Assembly (NCBI GenBank): GCA_002633005.1
Contig: NMRA01000260.1
Coordinates: 141,529 to 205,528, forward strand
Direction: 5' to 3'
Length of the DNA: 64,000 nucleotides
Source: Phoronis australis
Lineage: Eukaryota > Phoronida > Phoronidae
The translations under genes and the position numbers were made by a program. This document shows, piece by piece, positions 50,201-63,400 of this stretch (its first letter is position 1; the number at the start of each line of letters is the position of its first letter). Below the pieces are notes generated by a model, which was not told the DNA's origin, did no database searches, and saw only the letters and a list, made by a program, of their open reading frames with translations.

Positions 50201-53200
50201 GTAGCCAAGGCGAGGTACGTGCATGGCTATTACCTGCCACGTGTTCAGTTACCCTACACATTTGCACGACACTTGCTACTAAAAAATCGTAGCTTACACC
50301 ACAGATTATAGACAACAGATTCGACATTTTCTTTCGCACCACACTCTAAACATAGCAAACTCAGTTTCCGGTTAGTGTATTGTGACGGGAAATTCTTGCA
50401 TCTATTTTACTGTTCTGTACAAGTACAAAAAATAATTTCGGCATTGAAACGCTAACCAAAGTCTTCCAATAGTAGAACTCTTGGTATCGTGAGTAATTTT
50501 TGGCAATACTACCCGACCACATAACAGCCGACCATGATAAGCAGACGACGTACTTGCAGGAAGTGAAACGCGCTATGCCTGCCGGGTGTCGCTAATGAAT
50601 AGTGACGCCACGGCTTATGCGTAAGATCACAGATTTCGTCCATTGAAAATATACGGAGTTGGCGGTCCATGTACTATATTCTATGCTTACAAAACAGAAA
50701 TTCTTGCTGCTTATTTACGTTTTCTTCCATAAGTAAGCATCGTGGTGTAGCCGTCTAATTACTTTCCTGTGGCGGCCATTTTGTTGGTGTTCGCACTTAA
50801 GCTTGCTCATGAAACCCTTACAACTTTTTGCCTTTCACTGACGTGATTTTGCAGGACCTTGTCAAACTTGCAAGATTCTTGCACTGAATGTACGCTAGGC
50901 CAAGAACGCCTTTAAAATGCTGAAATTACGGTAGATCTTAATGTATTACGGAAATTTACCCGATTGGGTGTGAATAGAAGGATGCTGAGGATCGTTCGAC
51001 CCCATGTTCGGAAAATAAAAGTGAACAATACATTGAACTCTTTAAAGAGGCATGGAACGCGAATGCCCGTCAAAAATATCTTTTAAAAAATTCCTGATGA
51101 AAGCACCATCTCGCAACTTCTACTACAGAGATATTCACTTTACCCTATTAGGTAGTTTACATAAAAAATCACAAAGTTCGCGAGTTTTGAAAAACGCTCT
51201 AAGGAAAAACGCTGTAGTCACCACAGGGTTTCAAATCTCCCTGTCACGCGCATGCGCTCATTCGACAAACAGCTAACTGGCAAGATACGGCAGCTAATTA
51301 TGTGTGATTGCACTCCGAATCTACAAGCCAGTGAAGCAAGCGATTTCCCAAAAAGTGCATTTTAGAGTGTATTTGAATACTATAATACCTTTATAGCTAA
51401 CTTTAAACAGTCAGGTGTCTCATCAATAACTTTTCCATCGGACTGGTTGCTGCTTGAAGTCGACTTTGTTTTGTTTACATCAAAGGTCAAAGGTCACATT
51501 TTCCGTATAAGGAAAAAATGCTACGTCTTTGTCTTGCCATACCAAATAAGGAGATGTGCTTTGCCTCGTGGGAGAAAAATCGACGATGTTACGATCAGTT
51601 GACAGAACGTTTTTTGAAACTAAAACAAAAATGCTTTGACATCAATAGAAATTCATTTTTCGCCAACAAACCGTAAAAACTCCTGGTGAACAGGTTGAAT
51701 TCTGTTTCAGTGCCAGAGAACCACTTTGAATTATGCAATTTAGTCTGTTTTCGCGCTCCACGCCTCTTTAAGAATTACGCTTTTTCCACCACTAATAGCT
51801 GTATAACTGTAGTCTTTTGAACCTCAATCATAACAACATTTTTTTACAGAAAATGTGCTCAACTGTAGGCCGAACGTGCCCCTGCTAAAAATGTCGAACT
51901 ATCCCCTGCCAGGTTTGCTTGAAATATCAGGCAGTATCTTCATTTAGGGTTTATGAATATCAATTATTGTTGTATCATTTTTAAACGCACACGGTGAAAC
52001 CTAATGTACCTTGCGAGAAATGAAATTTGACACAGACGAGAGAAATTTGCTCCAAAGTGAAGAAGTTGAACTTAAGCTTCCTAATCTGATGTGTACTTTC
52101 AAAAGTCTGCTCCTTTGAGCTCACAAGGGTGGACAACATCGCATAATTTTTGAAAAGTTGCACCAACGTGCCATCTTGCTTTTTGTGTCAGATATGCCCA
52201 ATTTCCGAACATGCTCTGAGAGCGAAGTAGCCCCGGTCTCCACTCATAATTTATTGGGCAATCAACGACGGTAACGTTTTGGTCGGCAACATTTTGGCCA
52301 AAACCAGGTCCTCAGTATACTCGCCTCTGCAAACAAGTTTTGCTATATACGGTACCCGTGTTCAGCTAGTGGTAGAAGGTCCCGCTTCAGAAGAAACATA
52401 AGCCATCTTTTTCTACAAAGGTCTCGTGGGTTTCTTGCGTTATGAAATCTACAAGACTGTATCAATGCATGCATTCAGGTAGTCACGTGGGTGCCTTAGT
52501 CCACTGAGGACCACTGGTTAATGAACTACTTTCTGCTCATAGTCTATTTAGATGTTTAAAAGAGATACATATATTCATGAGCGCCGCTTTGGGAATATCA
52601 AGTTGCTTAATATTTTGCACATTGCGCGAGACCCTCTTTAATTGGATCACTCGAACTACGTAAGCTAACACCATCGTGTATTATCTTACTCATATTGCGC
52701 ACAAAAACCTGCGCAAAAAGTAAATCACTTCCTAGAGTTTGGCACCAGGTGGCGAGACCGTCTTGTCCGTGAGTTGGCTCTCCTGGAACTGCCAAACAAC
52801 ATGTCATGGAAATCGGCGATATTTTGCGAATCCGCTCAAACATAATTTTGGAAAAAGACAAAGAAAGGGAACCGGAATAAATTATATTACGGCAAAGAAT
52901 ATTACGAGACCCATTTTATAAGAGTTAAAAGCCAATAATATTAGGTAGCTTAAACAAAGCGAAATGCCGCTTTAATTGAGTGAACTTTTAGTTTAAGACG
53001 AAATCGAGCATCGTGTGCAAACTACGCTGTGACTCTTACGCAGCACAAGTCTTTCCAGACCTCGCCTTATCATCCGTTTTTCACGGTTTTGGTCAACCTG
53101 ATACGTCATATTCATAAAAGTAAACACGCGAAGTGTCATCTTACGGGAATTAATGGGATCATTGATTCTATTCAAACATAACAAGGAAAAAAGAGTTCTG

Positions 53201-55676
53201 AAAATGGGCACGCAAGTTTTTTACAGTATTTTTTAGCGTTACTGCGAATGCTAGGGCCTAAAACGAATTACTTGTTAGAGAAATGACTACCATTTTTAAA
53301 AAACAAACAGTCAAAATTCTCGCATTCCCCGACACCAGAAGTTGATGTTACAGTAATTTATCGCCATATTTCACTGTATGCATAAAGTACAGTTCTATAC
53401 TTGTATGAGAGGTTTGTTCACTCGACAAAACATTGGTGTTCTTCAAACGATACTTCTCTTTCGTACCATTTCTGAAGCTGTCTGTTTAAACATAAACTGC
53501 AGATAATAACCCGAGTATGATGCATACAATATATTATCTACAGCTGATCTATAATTGATGGAGGTATATTTCAGGACGTTTAGAGTAATTGAAATGTTTC
53601 GTAATTGAGTCACTTTGCATCTTCATAACAACTATTATCGACGGTCACTCAAAAACATCTGTTGGTTTCGTTTTTGTTGTAATTATCTGACAGACAGTTT
53701 GAAAGATATATTAGCGATGTCAAAATCATTGTAAAGATGTGGTGTTATTTTCTCCTTTGCGATACTCTGCAATGTTGTTAGCGGAGGCTGTCATTATTTG
53801 GTATGGTCTCGAACGAGTACAATCTTCTACCTGCAAAGAAGGAATGTCCCATCGTATTCATGAACTTTAAGACTTATCAAACTTGCTTCAGGCTGACCAC
53901 AGAGAGTATTTTGAAGAAATGACAATCGAAATTAGCTATCAATGAAATTAGTAAGTCAAAATATCACGGTTTGTAAGCCGTACTGTTGAATCGGGCGTGT
54001 TTCCGGTGTTTCATTCCATGAAATGTTTGCCTGTAGCTTCCACTTACGCATTACGTCACGTTATCTTTGTTAAAAACATAAAGTGAACTAATTGCGGCCA
54101 ACAATTTGTAGTACGGGATTGCTTGTTTGTGTGTTGTCAAAATTCTAAAACATTTTGGTCGTTTCAGACCGTTACGGTTCGTCGTGCTTAGAAAGTAAAC
54201 TTAATGCATGGCATAATGCTTTAAAAGAACATACTGCCATTAGTTTCGAATCCTTCGTGAAGCATGCATGGCAATAAAATGGTAGGTTTGTCCCACTTCC
54301 GGCAGTGTGCAGCACGTGTGTGTAGACGCCAATGTTTTTCATAGCTAGAAAAGGTAATCAAGCCTACAGGCGTAAACACAGTCTTGTTCCTTACTCAAGG
54401 ATGAAGCACAGGAGTCGGCGGTAGCCGCGTTCCGCAAAGCTAGTTACTGGCGAGACACTTAATCTGAATTGAAAGATTTTTGTCGTGCCGGCAATAAACA
54501 ACCTACGTCTACATGTCTCTGCCTAAGGGTTGACCAGATGTGCGGCCATCTTTTTCATTTTTAGCCTCCTAGCAGTTGACACAACACACATTGACATATT
54601 CTAAAATGCAAAAAGAATCGTTTGTTCAATCTGTTTTTCTATCTGATTTTCCCTTCTCTGCGCTTCGTGCCGTGGCAGTCGCAAGTTGCAAATTTGTCGG
54701 TTCTTATTTTTAAAAGTTTTGTCAACATATATCTACGGTATCGTCTACAAGAAACCAGCCACAGAGAAAATCTTCAGTTTAACAAAGCGTTTCCTTCCCA
54801 CTATACACGTAGCAACTGGTTTCAACATTCATCGGGATCTAGTAGGGTACAACGAATGAATTGAGGGCACACTTTTTGCTTACTGATGTCACAGATAATC
54901 GGGTTTGGGGTGAGAATATGTCTTATCATCCCGGGGAGTGTTTGTGGTTTTTTGTAGGGATAAGTAACCGTATTTATAGCTTGCAGTTTAACATCAATCA
55001 ATGAGAGATATCGCTTCAAGGAGTCTAAACGCGTTAAATTGTTGTACTTTTTGTCACACAAGTAATAATACCGACAGATAGGTGTAAATTTCTCGAAAAA
55101 ATGTTAATAGGGGTTGGAACTGGTTTCAACTTTGTTACGATAATTTATTTGTACTCCATCCATTTCTCGTGTGGCTTTTTCTGAGTGGGCAGATTAAACA
55201 TTTTTGGAGCTGGGTTTTTGCACGTGAGCGACCTTTCAAAAAGAGCGGTCAGAATGAACCTCTACGGTGATGCTCCGGAAGCTTTCTAAGAAGTCAATGA
55301 GTCGAGCACGTGTCATGTTTTAGAATTTCCATGAAAATTTGCTGGTTTTGCGTTGTGCAAACAAGCGAATCCATTGATTTTTTTCACGGGCGTGCTGCTC
55401 AGAAATGAAATGCCCATGATCCCCTCGTAAGGAACTTTCTTGAAAAAGCAACTATTTGTGAACGTTGTTATAATTACATATAACGATTACTATTATCTCT
55501 ATTACCACCACTTCTTCCATCACACTGCTACTTTTTATTTTGAGCCACTCGTAGTGCTTGTCTCTCCGCTTCTAAATCACTGTGTATCCCTAATGTTTTT
55601 CAAAATAAATTTCCAATACCGCATTATGTTCAGCATATATATATATTTACATGACTCATAGAGTATTTTATATTAT
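47284..55676. other. Dbx upstream flank, no gene recognised
   Basis: Over 8 kb with one GAT-rich tract and otherwise unremarkable AT-rich sequence. A 117-codon minus-strand ORF (49175-49528) has no recognisable domain. As the immediate 5' flank it is a sensible place for Dbx enhancers, which cannot be read from one genome. Confidence 0.6.
48177..48315. repeat. imperfect GAT/GATG triplet-rich tract
   Basis: Third locus of the same kind (GATGACGTCGACGATGAC, ATGGTGATGACGGTCATGA). Overlapping ORFs are Met/Thr or Ile/Val-rich and are artefacts of the repeat. Confidence 0.75.
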
Positions 55677-56433
55677 CCCACGCGAGTTGAATCTGTTGAG
55701 GGAAATACGGCCATGAAATAAAGTTTTCCATATTCACCTCCTGTACTACTTCAACAGCGACCTCTGACATGGAAAGTTCAAAAGGTAGGTCAATGTCGAC
55801 TCGACATCTTCAGCCTTTTCGATCATCAAACTTTCCGAATATAGTTTAAAGTAATACAATTGCAACTGTGTAACTAACACTCGACATGCAACCAGGCCCT
55901 TAACGTAAAATCTGGAACAAAACTGTTAATTATAAGACAATTATGTCTCAGTTTTCAATTGCTGAATACTATATCGTCTGCAGCTCAGGCGCCGATTCCT
56001 AGGAAATTAAAATATCAAATATTGTTGTTTTTAACAATTTCCAGGAGATGTTACAAGTTCACTGCTCAGCTGCCGTTGTTTTCATCTTTGCTACCTCTTT
56101 TCAAGAAATAAATCGTTACTTTTAAAACTGTTTCTTTTACAAGAGAAAACTTGCATCCTAACGCGCCAGTACATACATTTAGGATGTGATCCGCCATGTG
56201 AACAGTCTGGGTGAAGTATTTGAAAAATCTACCGAAAAAATGTAAGAAACTTAGGAATTCGAAGCCCATGGGATAAATACAAAACGTGCCTCGATTGGCG
56301 TACATGAAATTATATCCCACTCGACCTTATTCCCCGTATCGACCTCGACCTTCGGTCTCGGTCTATACGCGGAATATTGTCTCGTGGGATATCACTTCAT
56401 GTACGCCACTCTCGGTACGTTTTGTGTATTTAT
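55677..56433. repeat. 757-bp tandem duplication, copy A
   Basis: Repeats as 56434-57160 at an offset of 757 bp, measured at the shared GGTAGGTCAATGTCGACTCG (55784 and 56541). Similarity runs through the whole unit, with scattered substitutions and small indels. It ends in the long hairpin at 56275-56431. No coding sequence recognised. Confidence 0.88.
56275..56431. repeat. long foldback hairpin, ~75-bp arms, almost no loop
   Basis: Left arm 56275-56350 and right arm 56355-56431 are inverted copies: for example GGCGTACATGAA (left) against TTCATGTACGCC (right), and TATCCCAC against GTGGGATA. The tip lies at about 56352. This is the structure of a foldback MITE. The truncated counterpart is in copy B. 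An inverted repeat this long is hard to explain by chance. Confidence 0.85.
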
Positions 56434-57160
56434 CACTTACGCGTTGAATCAGTCGAATGCAATACGACCATGTAATAATGTTTTCCGTATTCACCTCCAG
56501 CGCAACTTCAACAGTGACCACTGACATGGAAAGGTCAAAAGGTAGGTCAATGTCGACTCGACATCTTCAGCCTTTTCGATCATCAAACTTTCCGAATATA
56601 GTTTAAAGTAATACAATTGCAGCAGTGTAACTAATACTCGACATGCAACCAGGCCCTAAACGTAAAATCTGGAACAAAATGGTTAATTGTGTGACACTTC
56701 GGTATCACTGAATTTTCAGTTGCTGAATACTATATCGTCGGAAACTACAATATCAAATATTGTTGTTAGTTAACTATTTCCAGAAGATGTTTCAAGTTCA
56801 TTGCGCAGTCACCGTTGTTTATATCTTTGTTGTCACTTTTCAAGAAATAAATCGTTACTTTTAAAATTGTTTCTTTTACGTGAGAAAACTTGCAACCTAA
56901 CGCAAAATGACATACATATAGGATGTGATCCGACATGTGAACAGTATGAATGAAGTATTTAGAAAATCTGCCGAAAAAAATGAAAGAAACTTAGGAATTC
57001 GAAGCGCATGGGATAAATATACAAAACGTACCTCGATTGGGGTACATGACGTAATATCCCACTCGACCTTATTCCGCGTATCGACCTTGACCGAATAATG
57101 TCTATTAGGATATTACTTTATCTACGCCACTCTCGGTACGTTTTGTGTATTTACGCAACA
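56434..57160. repeat. 757-bp tandem duplication, copy B
   Basis: Second copy of the unit, slightly shorter. Its terminal hairpin (about 57010-57155) has lost the central bases that form the tip in copy A, and its right arm is more diverged. After TTTTGTGTATTTA near 57155 the sequence becomes unique. Confidence 0.85.
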
Positions 57161-58756
57161 CCAATTTGAATATAATAATAATGATATGTTTTAAACAACA
57201 GATTATTTGATTTGAAAAATGATGATTTTGCATTGAGTTTTTGTCATTATAGTGTCTAATGATAGCGCGCGACATAAAATTCCACAAAGATGTCCCACGA
57301 AACAATATAGGAACACAATCAGAGAGATTGCGTGTGACTAAATTCAAATGGAAACTTCTTGTGTTAGATTGTTCACGTCAACTAAGCTTATTTCAAAATC
57401 CCAACAACACAGCATAGTATGTTAAAACACCCTCTAGTAGAATGCAGCGAAGTGGTCGTGATCTTGAAATTGACAGAAGGTCAAAGTGCACATAATGCTC
57501 TGTAACCCTAGTCAACCATGAAAAGATTGTAAAAAAATTAAAACTCCTTATAAACGTGACTAACGCTTTAGGTGAGTTGCAAGATATCTATGGGGAAAGA
57601 CCAACAAAGTGGACAAATGTTTTTAGTTGAATACTGCTTTCATCACTCGCGTGAGACACGCCGGTGCAGTAACAGGATGACAGAACAAGGATTGGCTAAT
57701 ATCCTCAAAGACAGTGTTTAATAATGCTGCTTGGGTTAAAGTAGCTCAAAAACGAAATTAGTGACCCTTTATTTTTCGTATTTCATGGAAAACATGGCGG
57801 TCATTGAAATAAAATATGAAAGAAACAATAAAATGACATTGTGTAACGCAATTGATTTACGTTTGCCTTTGTACCTTTGGAGTAGCTTGACGGATTTTCA
57901 GGAAATTTGACAGATAGGTATCCATTATGGAGACGGTGCCACCTTCTTGTTTTCAAGTGGGTTTGAAAAAATTCCGCGATATCTAGTGTACGTTTTGACT
58001 GTTTTTGAATTTGGTTTTGGCGTTTGCCTCTCTATTGACCTAACCACTCTAAGAATGATTATGGAAATTGAAATGTGTATGGCCTATTTGGAAAGAACGG
58101 CTGACGACGATTTTCGGGCTGCTCCGACTACTTTGGCGCCTGCAAAAGTCAGTTTTGTTTTGTTTTTCTTTGTTTTGCGCCAGCGGCTGTATCACCTGAA
58201 CCCTTTGCAAGAACTTAAATTTGGCAAGTGACAACGGATGGTGTCGACTTTCAGATGAAGCCGAGTACCGCTGTGCCCTCTCACGGCAATTTTGTTTTTT
58301 ATATTTCCCTCTGTATCTTTAGAATTCCTTGACACATTTCGTGAAATTTGACAAATGAATTACTATCATGTAGACAATAGCATTTGCCTTATTTCAAATG
58401 GATTTGACCTGCGTTGACCCACCTTGTGACATTTCTGATGTTCTACGCTTTTTCGCCTGCCTCTCTAATCTCCAAACTGCTTGAAGATCATTATAACAAC
58501 ATACGTCAAAGCTGTAATTCTTTAACACCTAAATTAAACTTCACTGAAAAAGAAAGTTGGATAGACAAAAACAAATGGAAAATTTACATCTGTCCCTTTA
58601 AGGTTACGTGTAACTCTATTTTACAAGAATAGTATTTTTTTGAAACACCGGTTATGCAGCAAAATATGTGAGCATTTCAAATAAATTTGATTTCATACAA
58701 ATAGTTGTTGCTTTCTAGTGAAAAACGCCGCTTTTGGAAAGGGTGTCACCAACACC

Positions 58757-58975
58757 CGTTTGTAACAACAACGATGTATTAAGTTGGACTCTTACAACGT
58801 AGTGCAGAACCAAAAGCACAGGAACCACACGTTTGTAACAACAACGATGTATTAAGTTAGACTCTTACAACGTAGTGCAGAACCAAAAGCACAGGAACCA
58901 CACGTTTGTAACAACAACGATGTATTAAGTTGAACTCTTACAACGTAGGGCAGAACCAAAAAAACAGGAACCACA
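58757..58975. repeat. minisatellite, three 73-bp units
   Basis: Units start at 58757, 58830 and 58903 with CGTTTGTAACAACAACGATG and end GGAACCACA. Units 1 and 2 differ by one visible base; unit 3 has a few more changes. No ORF or known motif. Recent tandem amplification. Confidence 0.95.
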
Positions 58976-60010
58976 CTTTTGTGTTGTTCTTTATAATTCT
59001 ATAACAAAAATTCAACATCATTAATTACGCACTGTGGTCAACCGTTCAAATCTTGATAAGCCTTCTAAACAATCTTTTGATGACAAAGACATGCTGGAAG
59101 CAAACAAGACATATCAAAATCACATAAAACTTACACTTTGGGAGTTGCCACTCTCAAAGTTGTGAATTAAGAAAGTTACGATTTTTAAGTTGGGATCATT
59201 CTCTTTAAACTTGTTCTCAAATGTTTGACCATTTTGAGTTTGTGCTATAGACATATTTTTACATATTTTAGAAGAAATAAAGAAAAATGACTGTTATTAC
59301 TACTACCCAAACTGTATATGTAACAAACCGAAAGCAAGACTAAGACAGAAATTTTGTTGCAGTAGATGTCGTTTGAACTTCTTTTTATAACAGAATAAAA
59401 ATATAATATAATGTAAGTTTTGTGCCAAAAACAAACCCAAAAAGAATTACATTCTTCTATTCACAAAAACACTGTGAGCACTCTACAGGAATATCATCGG
59501 CCTTGCCTGGTGAATATGCTCATCCGCTGTCATGGCAACCTTTTACTGGATTTGCAAAATTATCCTCTATTATTGGTAATTATAGCAAAGCTTTGATAAA
59601 GCCCATCAAAAGCATTTACTTTATTCATTTCATTCTTTTATATGTGTTTTATGTAGATTTTATATTGCTTAAGAAGCAGTTTATACGTTCATTTGTATTA
59701 GTTGCCATGGCAAATGTTTTTGAATTTTCAAAATAGTGGTACTGATTTTGACGTACCACACATAAGTATTTGGTTTCAGTTATTGATTTATGCAAATTTA
59801 TTGGATTAGCTTTGCGCTGTTGTTAAAAAAGACTATCTCCATGTTTGTGTACATGAGGTATCTTGGAAACCATTTTTGGATTTTCAAAAGTGTCCTTTTG
59901 GTTATGGCACATCATAAAACAAACAGTGTTTGTTTTTGCCGTTTAAATTCCAAACTGTTTTGTTCGTATGAGCATGTGCAGCTTGCAGTTTTTACACTTT
60001 TGTAATTCCA

Positions 60011-60449
60011 AAATACTTGGTTACCATAGCAATGATGCACGTTCAAGCTTGGCATCTCCCCTAAATTTTAGGGACGGTCACTAAAATGATTTGATCATGG
60101 CTGCCTGTCTTCAACATGACTCCCAACAAGCCTAAAGCTGATGATATTCAACGTTAAAATACCCGATTATCATGATAACGATACCTAATTCTGCTTAGCA
60201 ACACCCCTAACTTTTAGGAAAAGTCATTCCAAGTACTTGTATCGAGGTTACCTGCTTCTAACATAAATCTGCCATCAAAGCTGAAATTGTTGCTTCTGAC
60301 TGGTAAAATACCTGGTTACCATGACAACGGTTCACATTTCGGCTTGGACCCACCCCCCCCCCCNTTTTCTAAGTACGTTGACCATGGTTGACGGTTGACG
60401 GCTTCTAACATGACTTTGCCATCACTCTGGCCGGCTGACTACTGTTAAA
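60011..60449. repeat. three diverged ~146-bp tandem units
   Basis: AAATAC starts units at 60011, 60157 and 60306 and a trailing one at 60450. Shared blocks are ACTTGGTTACCAT.GCAA, a TTTTAGG/AAGTCA segment, and GGCTTCTAACATGACT. Unit 3 contains a C-run with an N at 60364. Old repeat with substantial divergence. Confidence 0.75.
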
Positions 60450-60459
60450 AAATACCAAA

Positions 60460-63400
60460 CATGTATGAAGAATTTAATAGTCTTCGGAAAGATGGTTACA
60501 AATTTTTGTCCATCAATGTAATTAAATTTATGTATTACTCCACCATATTTGATTTGTTATATTCCATTCATTGATTCTGTAATTATGTCATGTAAAAAAC
60601 TTACAGAGAAAGAAAATTAATAAGTCGTTCAAATCATAGTTTTACAGCAGTGCCTTTTTGACACCTGTTGTGATCTCAGTTTACATTTCACTTTAGAGAA
60701 GCTTCCATAATTAGAAACATTTTTAAAACGGGAAAAACGAATGCCGGGGCTGTGAGTTAACGGCCATTATACACTGAGCAATGTCGAAGCATTTGGAGAT
60801 GGGGAATTAAGTGGGAAGCGACCTCTCATAGAAAAGGACTGAAAGACGTATTTTACATTGTAATGTAACAAGGTTATCTATTTTGTAGAAGTAAAAAAAA
60901 ATTACTTAAAGGGACTATTAATATCAGATTGATAACCAGCTACAAAACAACAAATCCGTTCTATTTTTGAGATTTTATTACAAAATGCCAATTTGCATTT
61001 GTCTACCACACACTAACTAAACTCAAAGCCGGTGAGTGTACTCATTAAGTACACTTAAAATACTTTGCTATTTATCTGATGACACTTATCTCTCCCATTG
61101 GTTTTTTAAACTGCGGGATTCTAGTTAAGACTGATCACAAAAGAATCACTTTTCCCGCCAATAATGTCCCCATTTTCCATGCAACGGATCACTCCGCAGT
61201 TTAAAAGGGTACTAAACCCTGTTTTAACTTAAAGCTATTTACTACGATCAGGTCACTTACATCACACCTGTAATCCTCGCTAACGCTCCAAAGTTCGGAG
61301 CAAGTGGCAAAACTGTTAAATTTGCAAGCACGACCAGCGTATAGTTGAGTTGATTGATGGTCATCTCGAACCGTAGAATCCACTTTGCGACACATCTAGG
61401 AAGCGTTTCAATAAAGAAACTACTAACTTTAAAATTAATTCATCAAAATTAAATGTATTGTATGTTTTCGATGCATGAGCATGTTTCTGAAACCGTGAAC
61501 CTGCGCTACTTAAATAGCCGGTTTCGTACTTTTATAAAACCGTGTACTCTCACCGCAAAAAATCTTACATGCAACAAATGGTCACACACGTACATGTATG
61601 AATTTATTATGTCCATTTTGTCCAAAGACCGAGTGGAGTTCATCGATTGTTGCATCGAGAAGATTTGCCTCTTCAGTATTTGTTTATTTAAATGTTAACT
61701 TTGCTGCGACTTCAGCTTGAAGTAATTAGCGCTGTTTGAATCTTTAACACTCATCGGGCACTGACTGCCTCGAATGCACGAGTCCACAGTTTAGAGTTAG
61801 GCAGGCGTAGCGCATGCGCAATCGCGTGGTCAATAGACAACTAGGTAGACATCTTTATGGAGATCCATCAATAACATGCAAATTTCTCTTAAAAAAACAA
61901 GTAAACGGCAAAAAAACGCTTGATAATGTTGCGGTTGTTTGGACACACAGCCTTTCAGATTATTCTTGAGGTTAGCTTTTATTTCTTCTCTCATCAACCG
62001 ATGCCCGGGTGATTGGTGATTGTAATACTTGCGATTACACTGACTGGTATCAATGCTTCTACTCAAATAAGTTTTCTTTGTATCGAGGGCTAATGCCCCT
62101 TTCACACATTACGGTTCGATAATCCGCTATGAATGTTGCCCAAGTGACGGCAAAAACCCCACGAACGCAGTGACAGCAAACGCAGCAGTAAACGCAGCCT
62201 TTGGGGTTGAAATCACGGAAGGCCGCAGATAGCCGGTGACGATGCAAAGCCGCCCATGCTATCACGGAAGCCCCGATTTCAACACGACTTCATCTAAGGT
62301 TAAATAAATTCCCTTAGATCGGTCATTGTGTCTCATCTCCCCAAAATCTTGTGAATGTACCTTGGAGGCCCATTTAAACATTTTTGTCGATGCAGACAGC
62401 GGTTCGTGACATCGCGACAATTTACCACACATCACTGAGGAACCTACCCAATTGACATGAATCCGCAAACAATCGTCTTGGTGGTTTGAAATGGACCTTA
62501 ATAACAGTACGTATATGTGCTGGTTTTGCTTGACAGTTTTGCAAGCAAGGTTTTCCATGAAATTCTAAGGAATGTCCTACGTCCACATTTGTTCCGAGAC
62601 ATACCTGGATTGTAGAGAAATCACCCACTGTTCTTTTCACATGGCCTTAGCAGTCCCAAATTATGAAGATTTGTCGTTAATTAACGCCACTTAAAAATGC
62701 AGAACAGACAAATTTTCTTATAAACGTCTTGCTCCAAAACAAAAGGTCAAATATCTAGATGCTGACGTAAGTGCCACTGGGCCCCTCCATTAGAAACTAA
62801 TTGTTTAAAATACAAAATCATTACAAAAACCAACACTTAGTTTTCAACTTCAGGGGTTTCCGAATCGATGCTAAATCCATATATCATCCTGGTACATTAC
62901 TAAGCGTTCCAGCAATCTTCTGTTTGCCATCACGATTCGCAGTTCAATTACCTACCACGCTTCAAAGAGTTCCTTAAACCGATACTAGAGAAGCAAAACC
63001 TAACGTATCCACTTTGTCCAATTTTCATCGTATTGTTTGCGTTTAAACTCATTCCAACCTAGTTTTTCACTAGGAATTCATTTTCAAGAAAGCAAATACT
63101 CATTTCGAAAAGCATAAGTTTTAGTGCACTATATTATTTACTGCCGTGAAGTTGTCGATAATGTGGTGATCGATTGCCCTAGTCCATACAAAAAGACCTT
63201 TAGTTAGATTAGCGGTTCTGACAAACGGGCTTCATGACGAAAGCGGCTCCAGTACATATGTATTGACGAAGTACACGGGACGTGAAATTGTCCACGTTTC
63301 TAATGTGTGGATGAATACTCAGAGCGGACTACGCAACTCGATTAATTCCACGGAGGAAAGCACGCGTTATATCGTTTGCTTTATTGAACATTGTAACTAC

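Noticed and set aside
62059-62640. Three overlapping minus-strand ORFs
   Set aside because: Different frames, no domain, and part resembles an interspersed repeat end.
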